Positions 37,294-46,740 are shown, counted from the stretch's first letter. The stretch is 64,000 nucleotides of DNA from Ancylobacter lacus (GCF_018390635.1 NZ_JAHBGE010000047.1:115834-179833); one strand, 5' to 3'. Program-made: numbers and translations. Notes: generated by a model not told the origin, from the letters alone.

Positions 37294-38628
37294 ATGCCCG
37301 AAACCTTCGACCTCCTCCTCAAGGGCGGCACCGTCGTCAACCAGGACGGCGCCGCCGTGCGCGACATCGGCGTGACCGACGGGCGCATCGCCGGCATCGG
37401 CTCCTTCGCGCCCGAGCAGGCCGGCCAGAGCGTGGACTGCACCGGGCTGCACATCCTGCCGGGCGTCATCGACACCCAGGTGCATTTCCGCGAGCCGGGT
37501 CTGGAGCACAAGGAAGACCTCGAATCCGGCTCGCGCGCCGCGGTGATGGGCGGGGTGACGGCGGTGTTCGAGATGCCCAACACCAATCCGCTCACCACCT
37601 CGGGCGACGCGCTGGCCGACAAGCTGCGCCGCGCCACCGCCCGCATGCATTGCGACTTCGCCTTCTTCGTCGGCGGCACCCACGACAATGTGAAGGACCT
37701 GCCGGAGCTGGAAATGCTGCCCGGCTCGGCCGGCATCAAGGTGTTCATCGGCTCCTCCACCGGCTCGCTGCTGGTGGCCGACGATCCCGGCGTGCGGGCG
37801 ATCCTGAAGGTCATCCGGCGCCGCGCCGCCTTCCACTGCGAGCACGAGCCCCGCCTCGCCGAGCGGCGCGAGCTGCGGGTGCCGGGCGATGCCTCCTCCC
37901 ATCCGGTGTGGCGCGACGAGATCGCCGCCCTCACCGCCACCCACCGGCTGGTGACGCTGGCGAAGGAGGAGGGCAAGCGGGTGCATGTGCTGCACGTCAC
38001 CTCCGCCGAGGAGATGGAGTATCTGCGCGGGGTGAAGGACGTCGCCACCGTGGAGGTGACGCCGCACCACCTCACCATGGACGCCGGCTGGTACGCGACC
38101 CACGGCTCGCTGGTGCAGATGAACCCGCCGGTGCGCGAGGCCCGCCACCGCACGGCGCTGTGGCAGGGGCTGGCCGAGGGGGTGGTCGACGTGCTCGGCT
38201 CCGACCATGCCCCCCACACGCTGGAGGAGAAGGCCAAGCCCTATCCCGACAGCCCCTCCGGCATGACCGGGGTGCAGACGCTGGTGCCCACCATGCTGAA
38301 CCATGTCGCGGAAGGGCGGCTCTCGCTCGCCCGCTTCGTCGACCTCTCCAGCGCCGGCCCGGCCCGCATCTTCAACATCGCCACCAAGGGCCGCATCGCG
38401 GTGGGCTACGACGCCGACTTCACCGTGGTCGACCTGAAGCGCCGCGTCACCATCCGCAACGAATGGATCGCCTCCAAGGCCGGCTGGACCCCCTATGACG
38501 GCATGGAGGTCACCGGCTGGCCGGTCGGCACCTTCGTGCGCGGCCACCGGGTGATGTGGGAAGGCGAGCTCACCGCACCCTCGCAGGGCGCCCCGGTGCG
38601 CTTCATGGAAGCGCTGGCGAAGGGCTGA
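37294..38628 (+). CDS. pyrC: Dihydroorotase (class I)
   Basis: Zinc amidohydrolase (444 aa) of pyrimidine synthesis converting carbamoyl aspartate to dihydroorotate. Metal site: DTQVHFREPGLEHKEDLESG (HxH), GIKVFIG (likely bridging Lys), FHCEHE, VHVLHVTSAEEM, and catalytic Asp in LGSDHAPHTLEEK. The class with GLEHKED is typical of alphaproteobacteria and may also cover allantoinase-like members, but AP-H-T-E-E favours dihydroorotase. GAGGAC precedes the ATG. Confidence 0.9.
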   Translation: MPETFDLLLKGGTVVNQDGAAVRDIGVTDGRIAGIGSFAPEQAGQSVDCTGLHILPGVIDTQVHFREPGLEHKEDLESGSRAAVMGGVTAVFEMPNTNPLTTSGDALADKLRRATARMHCDFAFFVGGTHDNVKDLPELEMLPGSAGIKVFIGSSTGSLLVADDPGVRAILKVIRRRAAFHCEHEPRLAERRELRVPGDASSHPVWRDEIAALTATHRLVTLAKEEGKRVHVLHVTSAEEMEYLRGVKDVATVEVTPHHLTMDAGWYATHGSLVQMNPPVREARHRTALWQGLAEGVVDVLGSDHAPHTLEEKAKPYPDSPSGMTGVQTLVPTMLNHVAEGRLSLARFVDLSSAGPARIFNIATKGRIAVGYDADFTVVDLKRRVTIRNEWIASKAGWTPYDGMEVTGWPVGTFVRGHRVMWEGELTAPSQGAPVRFMEALAKG

Positions 38629-38716
38629 ACGCGCGGCTCTCGCCCCGGTGGCCGGCATCGGCGGTGCCGCGCCACCGGCATTGACCGGCCGCCGCCGAAG
38701 CGGAGATGCTGGCGCC

Positions 38717-39121
38717 ATGCCGCGCACCACGCTTCAGCCGCCCGAACTGTTCGACAGCCGCCCCTGGGGCTTCTCGCAGGTCAGCATCTCGCCGCCCGGC
38801 CGCATCGTCCACATCGCCGGGCAGGTGGCGTGGGATGCCGCGGGGCGGGTCAGCGCCGAGGGGCGGGAGGCCCAGCTCCGCCGGGTGCTGCACCAGGTCA
38901 TCCACGCCGTCACCGCCGCCGGCGGCAGCGCGGACGACATCCAGATGCTGCGGCTCTACATGCCGGCCTTCCAGCCCGGCACCGAGGCCGATCTCGTGGC
39001 GCGGGTGCTGACCGAAACGTTCGGCACCGAGAACCCGCCCAGCTCGACCTGGCTCGGGGTGCAGGCGCTGGCGCAGCCGGACTATCTGGTCGAGGTCGAT
39101 GCGGTCGCCGTCATCCCCTGA
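38717..39121 (+). CDS. RidA/YjgF family protein
   Basis: A 134-aa protein of the Rid family, which hydrolyses reactive enamine/imine intermediates. The trimer-fold pattern SQVSISPPGRIVHIAGQVAWDAAGRV...LRRVLHQVIHAVTAAGGSADDIQMLRLYMP is clear. The catalytic Arg of canonical RidA (in the R-x-x-V region near the end) is not evident; the end reads STWLGVQALAQPDYLVEVDAVAVIP, so it likely belongs to another Rid subgroup. The ATG at 38717 is preceded by GGAG at 38702-38705, about 11 bases upstream; a longer frame starts at 38648. Confidence 0.8.
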   Translation: MPRTTLQPPELFDSRPWGFSQVSISPPGRIVHIAGQVAWDAAGRVSAEGREAQLRRVLHQVIHAVTAAGGSADDIQMLRLYMPAFQPGTEADLVARVLTETFGTENPPSSTWLGVQALAQPDYLVEVDAVAVIP

Positions 39122-39160
39122 GCCCGCGCGGCGGCGGGCGCGCCGGCCCGCGCAGCGCCC

Positions 39161-39943
39161 TCAATAGCTCACCTGCGCGAGATAAAGCCCCGCCGAGGGC
39201 GCCATCGGCCCGCAGCGGGTGCGGTCGCGCGCCTCCAGCGCGGCGGCGACGTCGTCCGGCGTCCACGCCCCCTCGCCCACCTTCACCAGCGTGCCGACCA
39301 TGGAGCGCACCTGATGGTGCAGGAAGGAACGCGCGGCGGCGTGGACCAGGATCGTGGTGCCCGCCGCATCGTCCCCCGCCCCGCCGGCCGCGCCGATCCC
39401 CCGCCCCGGCACCTCGACCTCCAGCCGGTCCAGCGTCTTCACCGGCGAGGCGGCCTGGCAATGCGCGGCGCGGAAGGTGGTGAAGTCGTGCCGGCCCACC
39501 AGCCGCTGCGCCGCCTGCTGCATGGCGTCGGCGTCGAGCGGGCGGACGATCTTCCACGCCCGGTCGCGTTCCAGCGCGAGATCGGCCCTGCGGGTGACGA
39601 TGCGGTAGACATAGCGCCGGCCGGTGGCGGAGAACCGGGCGTGGAAATCCGGCGCCGCCGGCTCCACCGCCAGCACCGCGACCGGCAGCGGGCGCAGATG
39701 CGCGTTCAGCGCGTCGCGCACCGTGTCCGGCCGCCACTCCTTCGCGAGATCGAGATGGGCCACCTGCCCGGTGGCGTGCACGCCGGCGTCGGTGCGGCCG
39801 GCGCCCTGCACATGCACCCGCTCCCCGGAAAAGCGCGCCACCGCCTCGGTCAGCGCGCCCTGCACGGAGGGGCCGTCGGCCTGGATCTGCCAGCCGCGGA
39901 AGGGCGTGCCGTCATATTCGAGGGTGAGCTTGTAGCGGGGCAT
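39161..39943 (-). CDS. truA: tRNA pseudouridine(38-40) synthase TruA
   Basis: Modifies uridines in the anticodon arm of tRNAs (260 aa). Family motifs: [17 protein letters not shown] at the start, the catalytic Asp in [19 protein letters not shown] (about residues 48-66), and the [19 protein letters not shown] block (about residues 210-228). The ATG at 39943 gives the exact N-terminus. Convergent with the RidA-like gene, and divergent from polA over 150 bases. Confidence 0.96.
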   Translation of the reverse strand: MPRYKLTLEYDGTPFRGWQIQADGPSVQGALTEAVARFSGERVHVQGAGRTDAGVHATGQVAHLDLAKEWRPDTVRDALNAHLRPLPVAVLAVEPAAPDFHARFSATGRRYVYRIVTRRADLALERDRAWKIVRPLDADAMQQAAQRLVGRHDFTTFRAAHCQAASPVKTLDRLEVEVPGRGIGAAGGAGDDAAGTTILVHAAARSFLHHQVRSMVGTLVKVGEGAWTPDDVAAALEARDRTRCGPMAPSAGLYLAQVSY

Positions 39944-40093
39944 GGCGCTGTCTAGAGCGGCGCGGCCGCGCTGGGAAGGCCGAAGGCGGGGAAGCGGTGC
40001 ATCACGGCCGCCACCAGCGACCCGCGCGCCGCCCGCCCCTTGCCTGCCGGGGCCGGCTTCGGCATCGTGCGCGCCCGAACCGATGGAGCCGTC

Positions 40094-43057
40094 ATGCCCG
40101 AGACCGATCCGCTGGAAGCCGGCGACCATCTCGTCCTGATCGACGGTTCCGCCTACATCTTCCGCGCCTACCACGCCCTGCCGCCGCTGACCCGCACCTC
40201 GGACAAGCTGCCGGTGGGGGCGGTCGCCGGTTTCTGCAACATGCTGTGGAAGCTGCTGCGGGCGGGCACCGCCGCCTCGGGCTTCGAGCCCGCCCCGACC
40301 CACCTCGCGGTGGTGTTCGACAAGAGCGAGCAGACCTTCCGAAAGGACATCTACCCGCTCTACAAGGCCCAGCGGCCGGACCTGCCGGAAGACCTGATCC
40401 CGCAATTCCCGCTGATCCGCGAGGCGACGCGGGCCTTCGACCTCGCCTGCGTCGAACAGGCCGGCTTCGAGGCCGACGACCTGATCGCGACCTATGCCGA
40501 ACAGGCCAAGGCCAAGGGCGCGCGCGTCACCATCATCTCCTCCGACAAGGATCTGATGCAGCTCGTCGACGGGCGGGTGCGGATGTACGACCCGATGAAG
40601 GACCGCGCGATCGGCGTCGACGAGGTGTTCGAGAAGTTCGGCGTCAGCCCCGACAAGGTGGTGGACGTGCAGTCGCTGGCCGGCGATTCGGTCGACAACG
40701 TGCCCGGCGTGCCGGGCATCGGCATCAAGACCGCGGCGCAGCTTCTCGCCGACTTTGGCGACCTCGACACGCTGCTGGCCCGCGCCGGCGAGATCAAGCA
40801 GCCGAAGCGGCGCGAAAGCCTCATCAATTTCGCCGACCAGGCCCGGCTCTCGCGCGAGCTGGTGACGCTGAAGCGCGATGTCGCGCTCGAGGTGCCGCTC
40901 GCCGACGTCGCCGTGGTCGTGCCTGAGGGCCGGCGCCTCGTCGCCTTCCTCAAGGCGATGGAGTTCACCACGCTGACGCGCCGGGTGGCCGAGACCTATG
41001 GCATCGAGGCCGGCGAGATCGAGCCGGACCCGCGGCTGAAGGCCGGCGCCGACCCCGCGCTCTCCCCGGTTGCCGCCGCGCAGGACGCCGCCGAGGCGGA
41101 CGGGGTGACGGGCGAGGCCACCGGCGAGGCGGGCGTCGCGACCGGCGCCGGGCTGCTCACCCCCGCCGCGCTGGCGGCGGCCCGGGTGCAGGAGGCCGCC
41201 GCGACGCCGGTGGACCGCGGCCGCTACGAGACCGTGCGCAGCCTCGACCGGCTGCGGGCCTGGGTCGCCCGCGCCCGCGAGGTCGGCCATGTCGCGCTCG
41301 ACACCGAGACCACCGGGCTCGATGCCATGGCCGCCGAGCTGGTGGGCTTCTCGCTCGCCACCGCGCCGAACGAGGCCTGCTATGTCCCGCTCGCCCACAA
41401 GGGCGGCGATGACGGCCTGTTCAGCGAGGGGCTGCTGCCGGACCAGATTCCGCTCGAGGCGGCGCTGGCGGAGGTGAAGCCGCTGCTGGAGGACCCCGCC
41501 ATCCTCAAGATCGGCCAGAACCTCAAATATGACTGGGTCATCCTGAAGCGCCACGGCATCGATGTGGCGCCCCATGACGACACCATGCTGATCTCCTATG
41601 TGCTCGACGCCGGCGCCGGCCCGCACGGCATGGACCCGCTGTCCGAACGCTGGCTGAAGCACACCCCGATCAAGTACGAGGAGGTCTGCGGCAAGGGCAA
41701 GGGGCAGATCTGCTTCGACCGCGCCGCCATCGACAGGGCCACCGACTACGCCGCCGAGGACGCCGACGTCACGCTGCGGCTCTGGCGGGTGCTGAAGCCG
41801 CGGCTGGTGGCGGAGGGCAAGAGCGCGGTCTACGAGACGCTGGAGCGCCCGCTCGTGCCCGTGCTCGGGCGCATGGAGATGCGCGGCATCGCCATCGACC
41901 GGCAGATGCTCTCGCGGCTTTCCGGCGAATTCGCCCAGGGAATGGCCCGGCTGGAAGCCGAGATCGGCGAGATGGCGGGCGAGGCCTTCAATCCCGGCTC
42001 GCCCAAGCAGCTCGGCGACATATTGTTCGGCAAGATGGGCCTGCCGGGCGGGCGCAAGACCCCGACCGGGGCGTGGTCCACCGGCGCCGACGTGCTGGAC
42101 GAGCTGGCCGAGCAGGGCCACGCCCTGCCGCGCCGCATCCTCGACTGGCGCCAGCTCCAGAAGCTGAAATCCACCTATACCGATGCCCTGCCGGCCTACC
42201 TCAACGCCGAAACCGGCCGGGTGCACACCAGCTTCGCCCTGGCGGCGACCACCACCGGGCGGCTCTCCTCCTCCGAGCCGAACCTGCAGAACATTCCGGT
42301 GCGGACCGAAGAGGGTCGGAAAATCCGCAAGGCCTTCGTCGCCGCGCCCGGCCACAAGCTGGTCTCGGCCGACTATTCCCAGATCGAGCTGCGGCTGCTG
42401 GCGGAGATCGCCGAGGTGCCGGCGCTGCGGCAGGCCTTCCGCGACGGGCTCGACATCCACGCCATGACCGCCTCGGAGATGTTCGGCGTGCCGGTCGCGG
42501 GCATGCCCGGCGAGGTGCGCCGGCGCGCCAAGGCGATCAATTTCGGCATCATCTACGGCATTTCCGCCTTCGGCCTCGCCAACCAGCTCGCCATTCCGCG
42601 CGAGGAGGCCGGCGCCTACATCAAGCGCTATTTCGAGCGCTTCCCCGGCATCCGCGACTACATGGAGGAGACCCGCCGCTTCGCCCGCGACCACGGCTAT
42701 GTCGAGACCCTGTTCGGCCGGCGCTGCCACTACCCCGACATCAACGCCAAGAACCCCTCGATCCGCGCCTTCAACGAACGCGCGGCGATCAACGCCCGGC
42801 TGCAGGGCACCGCGGCCGACATCATCCGCCGCGCCATGGCGCGGGTGGAGGCGGCGCTCGCCGCGGCGCGGCTCTCCGCCCGCATGCTGCTGCAGGTGCA
42901 CGACGAGCTGATCTTCGAGGTGCCGGACGCGGAGATCGAGGCGACCCTCCCGGTGGTCACCGCGGTGATGGAGCAGGCCCCCCATCCCGCCATCGCGCTG
43001 CAGGTTCCCCTGAAGGTCGACGCCCGCGCCGCGCTGAACTGGGACGAGGCGCACTAG
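40094..43057 (+). CDS. polA: DNA polymerase I
   Basis: Replication/repair polymerase (987 aa) with three domains. The 5'-3' exonuclease spans about residues 1-300 ([43 protein letters not shown]). The 3'-5' proofreading domain spans about 380-580 with intact acidic residues ([34 protein letters not shown]). The polymerase domain has motif [12 protein letters not shown], finger helix [14 protein letters not shown] and motif [13 protein letters not shown]. An Ala/Glu-rich linker separates the first two domains. ATG at 40094. A palindromic repeat begins right after its stop. Confidence 0.97.
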   Translation: MPETDPLEAGDHLVLIDGSAYIFRAYHALPPLTRTSDKLPVGAVAGFCNMLWKLLRAGTAASGFEPAPTHLAVVFDKSEQTFRKDIYPLYKAQRPDLPEDLIPQFPLIREATRAFDLACVEQAGFEADDLIATYAEQAKAKGARVTIISSDKDLMQLVDGRVRMYDPMKDRAIGVDEVFEKFGVSPDKVVDVQSLAGDSVDNVPGVPGIGIKTAAQLLADFGDLDTLLARAGEIKQPKRRESLINFADQARLSRELVTLKRDVALEVPLADVAVVVPEGRRLVAFLKAMEFTTLTRRVAETYGIEAGEIEPDPRLKAGADPALSPVAAAQDAAEADGVTGEATGEAGVATGAGLLTPAALAAARVQEAAATPVDRGRYETVRSLDRLRAWVARAREVGHVALDTETTGLDAMAAELVGFSLATAPNEACYVPLAHKGGDDGLFSEGLLPDQIPLEAALAEVKPLLEDPAILKIGQNLKYDWVILKRHGIDVAPHDDTMLISYVLDAGAGPHGMDPLSERWLKHTPIKYEEVCGKGKGQICFDRAAIDRATDYAAEDADVTLRLWRVLKPRLVAEGKSAVYETLERPLVPVLGRMEMRGIAIDRQMLSRLSGEFAQGMARLEAEIGEMAGEAFNPGSPKQLGDILFGKMGLPGGRKTPTGAWSTGADVLDELAEQGHALPRRILDWRQLQKLKSTYTDALPAYLNAETGRVHTSFALAATTTGRLSSSEPNLQNIPVRTEEGRKIRKAFVAAPGHKLVSADYSQIELRLLAEIAEVPALRQAFRDGLDIHAMTASEMFGVPVAGMPGEVRRRAKAINFGIIYGISAFGLANQLAIPREEAGAYIKRYFERFPGIRDYMEETRRFARDHGYVETLFGRRCHYPDINAKNPSIRAFNERAAINARLQGTAADIIRRAMARVEAALAAARLSARMLLQVHDELIFEVPDAEIEATLPVVTAVMEQAPHPAIALQVPLKVDARAALNWDEAH

Positions 43058-43058
43058 A

Positions 43059-43102
43059 GCATTTTCGAGCGACGTGGATTCCGGTTCGCGTGACGAAAAT
43101 GC
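43059..43102. repeat. Imperfect palindromic intergenic repeat
   Basis: GCATTTTCG (43059-43067) and CGAAAATGC (43094-43102) are perfect 9-base arms around a 26-base centre containing GTGGATTCCGGTTCGCGTG. I recognise this layout as resembling a short dispersed intergenic element that recurs in many Rhizobiales genomes. Only this copy is in the window. It sits one base after the polA stop and could form a transcript hairpin. Confidence 0.6.
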
Positions 43103-43173
43103 GGCAAAGCAAAACCTGGAGCCGCCCGGCCTGAGACGAACCGGAACGGCACACCACACGCGCCTGAAACGAC

Positions 43174-43201
43174 AAGGGGGCACCCCTGCGGGTGCCCCCT
43201 T
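43174..43201. terminator. Strong bidirectional terminator
   Basis: AAGGGGGCACCC (43174-43185), loop CTGC, GGGTGCCCCCTT (43190-43201) form a perfect 12-bp stem. On the minus strand it is followed by GTCGTTTC, very like the tail of the terminator at 31520, so it best serves the small gene ending at 43222. It may also stop polA transcripts. Confidence 0.8.
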
Positions 43202-43221
43202 CGGCCGGCAGAACCGGGGAT

Positions 43222-43431
43222 TCAGCGGCTGGAACGGGCGTTCTGCGCGACCTCAGCGGCGATGAAGGCGTCCGACACCGGAGCGGTCGAGGTGGCGGCG
43301 TTGCGGCCTTCGGTGATCGAGGCGGACACGGCGGGCTTGCCGTAGAGGCTGGGGTCGCGGCCATCGGCGGCGTTGGCGGCAACCGAGCCGAAGGTGAGCA
43401 GGGCAAGGGTGGCGAGGACGATCTTGTTCAT
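43222..43431 (-). CDS. Small exported protein, tandem paralogue 1
   Basis: A 69-aa protein that I do not recognise. Signal peptide [21 protein letters not shown], then a 48-residue mature peptide starting [17 protein letters not shown] and ending VAQNARSSR. It has no Cys and no membrane segment. The mature part differs from the neighbouring copy (43516-43728) at two positions only. CAGGAGAGAC precedes the ATG, as in the other copy. A strong terminator lies 20 bases downstream. The DUF and function are unknown; periplasmic location is inferred from the signal peptide. Confidence 0.75.
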   Translation of the reverse strand: MNKIVLATLALLTFGSVAANAADGRDPSLYGKPAVSASITEGRNAATSTAPVSDAFIAAEVAQNARSSR

Positions 43432-43515
43432 GGAAGTCTCTCCTGAGGTGGCGGCGCGCTCTCATGGGGCGCCGGGATGGGGCGCCGGGATGGGGAACGA
43501 GGCGGAAGGTTCGGC

Positions 43516-43728
43516 TCAGCGGCTGGAACGGGCGTTCTGCGCGACCTCAGCGGCGATGAAGGCGTCCGACACCGGGGCGGTCGCGGCGGCGGCGTTGCGG
43601 CCCTCGGTGATCGAGGCGGAAACGGCGGGCTTGCCGTAGAGGCTGGGGTCGCGGCCGTCGGCAGCGTTGGCGACGACGACACCGCCGAGGGTGCTGAGGA
43701 CGAGGGCGGTGAGGATGATCTTCTTCAT
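43516..43728 (-). CDS. Small exported protein, tandem paralogue 2
   Basis: A 70-aa protein, upstream twin of the gene at 43222-43431. Signal peptide MKKIILTALVLSTLGGVVVANA; the mature 48 residues are identical to the twin except AA for TS near position 26-27. The signal peptides have diverged much more than the mature parts, which points to selection or gene conversion on the mature region. CAGGAGAGAC precedes the ATG. Both genes read in the same direction and are 84 bases apart, so one transcript is likely. Function unknown. Confidence 0.75.
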   Translation of the reverse strand: MKKIILTALVLSTLGGVVVANAADGRDPSLYGKPAVSASITEGRNAAAATAPVSDAFIAAEVAQNARSSR

Positions 43729-43834
43729 GGTGGTCTCTCCTGTGGAAGGGCGGTCTCGTTGGCCGCGCCGTTTCGATGGAGAGACGCTAATCCCGGCAAA
43801 TCCGCAGGACCAGTTGTGTTAAGGCGCTTGACAT

Positions 43835-43850
43835 ATTGCGCACACGCAAT
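43835..43850. promoter_or_regulatory. Inverted repeat upstream of the twin small genes
   Basis: ATTGCG-CACA-CGCAAT is a perfect 6-bp inverted repeat, next to a TTGACA at 43828-43833 on the plus strand. It lies about 107 bases before the start of the first small gene in a 238-base spacer. It could be an operator; no matching -10 box is clear on either strand. Confidence 0.35.
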
Positions 43851-43966
43851 GACCGGGTCGTGCCTCGGCGCCATTCCGCGCCGCGTCCCCGCCGGAGCCG
43901 TTCGTTACCGCTGCCCGCACGATGGCTGCCCCGCGCCACGCCGGGCGGCGCGGGGCGGCCCCGCGC

Positions 43967-44383
43967 TCACTCCGCGCTGAGCTCGACCGGGATGTTGCCG
44001 CGGGTCGCCTTGGAATAGGGGCACATCTGGTGCGCGGCGTGCAGCACCTCCTCGGTCTGCTCCTTCGTCAGCGCGGGGGCCTTCAGCGCGATCTTCACCG
44101 CGAGGCCGAAGCCGGAATCGTCCTTGCCGAGCGAGGCGGAGACGGTGACGGCGGCGTCGGAGACGTCGAGCTTCATCTGCCGGCCGACCGCCTCCACCGC
44201 CGAGCCGAAGCAGGCGGCGTAGCCGGTGGCGAAGAGATGTTCCGGCGTGGTCTTGCCGGGCTCGAGCACGCCGTTCTTCGGCATGGCGAGATCGACCGAG
44301 ACCGAGCCGTCGCTGGTTTCGGAATGGCCGTTGCGGCCGCCCACGGCGGTGGCGGTGCCGGTGAACAGGATCGACAGGGACAT
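43967..44383 (-). CDS. Organic hydroperoxide resistance protein (Ohr/OsmC family)
   Basis: Thiol peroxidase (138 aa) that reduces organic hydroperoxides. The two reactive cysteines are in GYAACFGSAVEAV (about residue 58) and HQMCPYSKATRGNIPVEL (about residue 121); GRNGHSETSDGSVSVDLAMP is the Ohr-type opening. This favours Ohr over OsmC. The ATG at 44383 has AAGGAGAG upstream. No OhrR regulator lies nearby. Confidence 0.9.
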   Translation of the reverse strand: MSLSILFTGTATAVGGRNGHSETSDGSVSVDLAMPKNGVLEPGKTTPEHLFATGYAACFGSAVEAVGRQMKLDVSDAAVTVSASLGKDDSGFGLAVKIALKAPALTKEQTEEVLHAAHQMCPYSKATRGNIPVELSAE

Positions 44384-44649
44384 CGGGCTCTCCTTGGCTG
44401 GGACCGTCGGGTCCGGGAAGGGTTCGCTCGGGAAAATGGGGCGGCCGGGCGCGCCGGCAATGCCCGGCGGGCCTCGGGGCGCGGTTCCGGCGGCGGGGAA
44501 CCCGGGCGCGCCGGCATCCGCCCGGCCGTCCCGCGCCACCCACTCCGCCCGCCGCCGTGCGGTTCCCGCGCCGCCGTCCCGCCCCGCGCATGCCAGACGT
44601 ACCGGCATCGGCCTTGTGCGGCGCGAGGCGGCGTGCCACTTGGAAAGCC

Positions 44650-45561
44650 ATGTCCCAGACCGCGACCCTTCCCGAAAGCCTGCGCACCGCCGGTGCGTCC
44701 GTCCCGATCGAGCCCGCCTTCCAGCGCCTCGCGCCGCGCTACGACGTGGTGCTGTGCGACATCTGGGGCGTGCTGCACAACGGCCATGTCGGCGCCCCCG
44801 CCGCGGCCGACGCGCTGCAGCGCTTCCGTGCCGCCGGCGGCACGGTGGTGCTGGTCTCCAACGCGCCCCGCCCCTGGCGGGAGGTGGTCGGCATCCTCGA
44901 CAGCTACGACGTGCCCCACGACGCCTATGACGCCATCGTCTCCTCCGGCGAGGTCACCATGGCGCTGCTGCGGGCGCAGCCGCGGGCCCGCCTCCACCAT
45001 CTCGGCCCCGCCCGCGACGTCGGCCTGTTCGCCGGGCTGCCGAACCCGTTCGTCGGGCTGGAGGAGGCGGAGCTCATCGTCTGCACCGGGCTGATCGAGG
45101 ACGACCACGAGACCCCGGCCGCCTATGAGGAGCGGCTCGACCGCGCCCGCGCGCTGGGGCTGCCGATGATCTGCGCCAATCCCGACATCGTGGTGGAGCG
45201 CGGCGGCGATCTCATCTGGTGCGCCGGCGCGCTGGCGGAAGCCTATGCCGAACGCGGCGGAGAGGTGATCTGGTGCGGCAAGCCGCACGCCTCGATCTAT
45301 GAGCGCGCGCTCGCCACCGCCGCCGAACGGCGCGGCGGCCCGGCCGCGCCCGGCCGGGTGCTCGCCATCGGCGATGCGCTGCGCACCGATCTGGCCGGCG
45401 CGCTGCAGGCCGGCGTCGACTGCCTGTTCGTGGCGGCGGGCATCCATGCCGGCGAGCTCGGGCTCGAACAGGGCGGCGAGATCGACCCCCACGCGCTGGC
45501 GCGGCTGCTGGCGGACGGGCCGGGCCAGCCCACCGCGGTCACCACCCGCCTCGCCTGGTGA
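44650..45561 (+). CDS. HAD-superfamily hydrolase (TIGR01459-like, NagD type)
   Basis: A 303-aa cytoplasmic phosphatase. HAD motif I is VVLCDIWGVLHNG (nucleophile Asp, about residue 38), motif II VVLVSNAP, and motif IV VLAIGDALRTDLAGALQAGVD. The cap is of the NagD/type-IIA kind. Substrate unknown, possibly a sugar or nucleotide phosphate. ATG at 44650. The last codons and stop are echoed in a short repeat just downstream (45571-45584). It precedes ribF by 188 bases, a pairing I recall from related genomes. Confidence 0.85.
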   Translation: MSQTATLPESLRTAGASVPIEPAFQRLAPRYDVVLCDIWGVLHNGHVGAPAAADALQRFRAAGGTVVLVSNAPRPWREVVGILDSYDVPHDAYDAIVSSGEVTMALLRAQPRARLHHLGPARDVGLFAGLPNPFVGLEEAELIVCTGLIEDDHETPAAYEERLDRARALGLPMICANPDIVVERGGDLIWCAGALAEAYAERGGEVIWCGKPHASIYERALATAAERRGGPAAPGRVLAIGDALRTDLAGALQAGVDCLFVAAGIHAGELGLEQGGEIDPHALARLLADGPGQPTAVTTRLAW

Positions 45562-45584
45562 GCGCGTTCGCCACCCGCCTCGCC
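45542..45584 (+). repeat. Duplicated 3' end of the HAD gene
   Basis: CCACCCGCCTCGCC occurs at 45542-45555 (inside the HAD gene end) and again at 45571-45584, each soon followed by a TGA. The second copy, in another frame, would encode almost the same C-terminal residues. It suggests a small duplication or a moved stop codon. Confidence 0.55.
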
Positions 45585-45749
45585 CGTTGACCGCTGCGCC
45601 CGCCGGGCGCGCCCGCCAACGGACCCCCGAACGGGCCACCGTCCTCTCCCGCCGGCCTACCACCTTCGTCGGCGGTTGACGGCGCGCCGCGCCGGAGCCA
45701 GTTTGCGCCCGAACCGAGGAGGGCCGAACCCGGCCCCTGAAGCGGCGCG

Positions 45750-46700
45750 ATGACCCAGTCTGCACTCAATCCCCATTTCTTCGTCCTGCGCGGCGACACG
45801 CCGCTGCCGCCCTCGCTGCGCGGCGCGGTGGTCGCCATCGGCAATTTCGACGGCGTGCATCGCGGCCACCGCGCGGTCATCGGCACCGCGCTGGAGGAGG
45901 CCCATTCCACCGGCCGCCCGGCGCTGGCACTCACCTTCGAGCCGCACCCGCGCGCCTTCTTCCGGCCCGAGGAGGCGATGTTCCGCCTCACTCCCGAGGC
46001 GATGAAGCTGCACCGGCTGGCCGAGACCGGGCTCGACGGCGCGGTGGTGCTGGCCTTCGACGCCGCGCTCGCCGCGCTCGACGCGGAGAGCTTCGTGCGC
46101 ACCGTCCTGGTCGAGCGGTTGCAGGCCTCCGCCATCGTCGCCGGGTTCGATTTCCATTTCGGCCGTGGCCGCGGCGGCTCGCCGGCCTTCCTGCGCGAGG
46201 CCGGCGCCCGCCACGGCTTCAGCGTCGCCATCGTGCCGCCCATGCTGGAGAACGGCGCCCAGATCTCCTCCAGCGCCATCCGCGCCGCGCTGGCGCAGGG
46301 CCGGGTGGCGGAAGCCGCCGGCATGCTGGGCGCCCCGTTCGAGATCGAGGCCGAGGTCATCCACGGCGACAAGCGCGGCCGCGAACTCGGCTACCCCACC
46401 GCCAATATGCGGCTCGACCCCTCCATCGCGCTGGCCCACGGCATCTACGCCGTCACCGCCGAGATCGACGGCGTCCGGCGCCCCGCCGTGGCGAGCTTCG
46501 GCCGCCGCCCCACCTTCGACGACGGCGCCCCGCGGCTGGAGACCTTCGTCTTCGACTACTCCGGCGATCTCTATGGCCGGCGCCTGCGCATCGCCTTCCA
46601 CGCCTATCTCCGCCCGGAGCTGAAGTTCAACGGCATCGACGCGCTGATCGCCCAGATGGACCGCGACAGCGCCGAGGCGCGGGCGGTGCTCGGCGCCTGA
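45750..46700 (+). CDS. ribF: Bifunctional riboflavin kinase/FAD synthetase
   Basis: Makes FMN then FAD (316 aa). The N-terminal adenylyltransferase half has VVAIGNFDGVHRGHRAVI and ISSSAIRAALAQGRV; the C-terminal kinase half has GYPTANMRLD and the SFGRRPTFDDG...ETFVFDY block. FAD made here would serve the GlcE subunit among others. ATG at 45750. A near-duplicate of its last bases follows the stop. Confidence 0.95.
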   Translation: MTQSALNPHFFVLRGDTPLPPSLRGAVVAIGNFDGVHRGHRAVIGTALEEAHSTGRPALALTFEPHPRAFFRPEEAMFRLTPEAMKLHRLAETGLDGAVVLAFDAALAALDAESFVRTVLVERLQASAIVAGFDFHFGRGRGGSPAFLREAGARHGFSVAIVPPMLENGAQISSSAIRAALAQGRVAEAAGMLGAPFEIEAEVIHGDKRGRELGYPTANMRLDPSIALAHGIYAVTAEIDGVRRPAVASFGRRPTFDDGAPRLETFVFDYSGDLYGRRLRIAFHAYLRPELKFNGIDALIAQMDRDSAEARAVLGA

Positions 46701-46730
46701 GCCGCAGGCGGGGCTCGGCACCTGAGCCGC
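46688..46730 (+). repeat. Duplicated 3' end of ribF
   Basis: GCTCGGCGCCTGAGCCGC (46688-46705, covering the ribF stop) recurs as GCTCGGCACCTGAGCCGC (46713-46730), one mismatch in 18 bases, 25 bases apart. It fills the space between the converging ribF and LysR genes. Confidence 0.6.
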
Positions 46731-46740
46731 GAGGACCCCG

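Noticed and set aside
39161-43183. Very long minus-strand open frame (about 1340 codons) across polA
   Set aside because: Only its last 260 codons are truA. The rest is antisense to polA, rich in Gly/Ala/His/Arg as expected from a GC-rich third-position shadow, with no motif.
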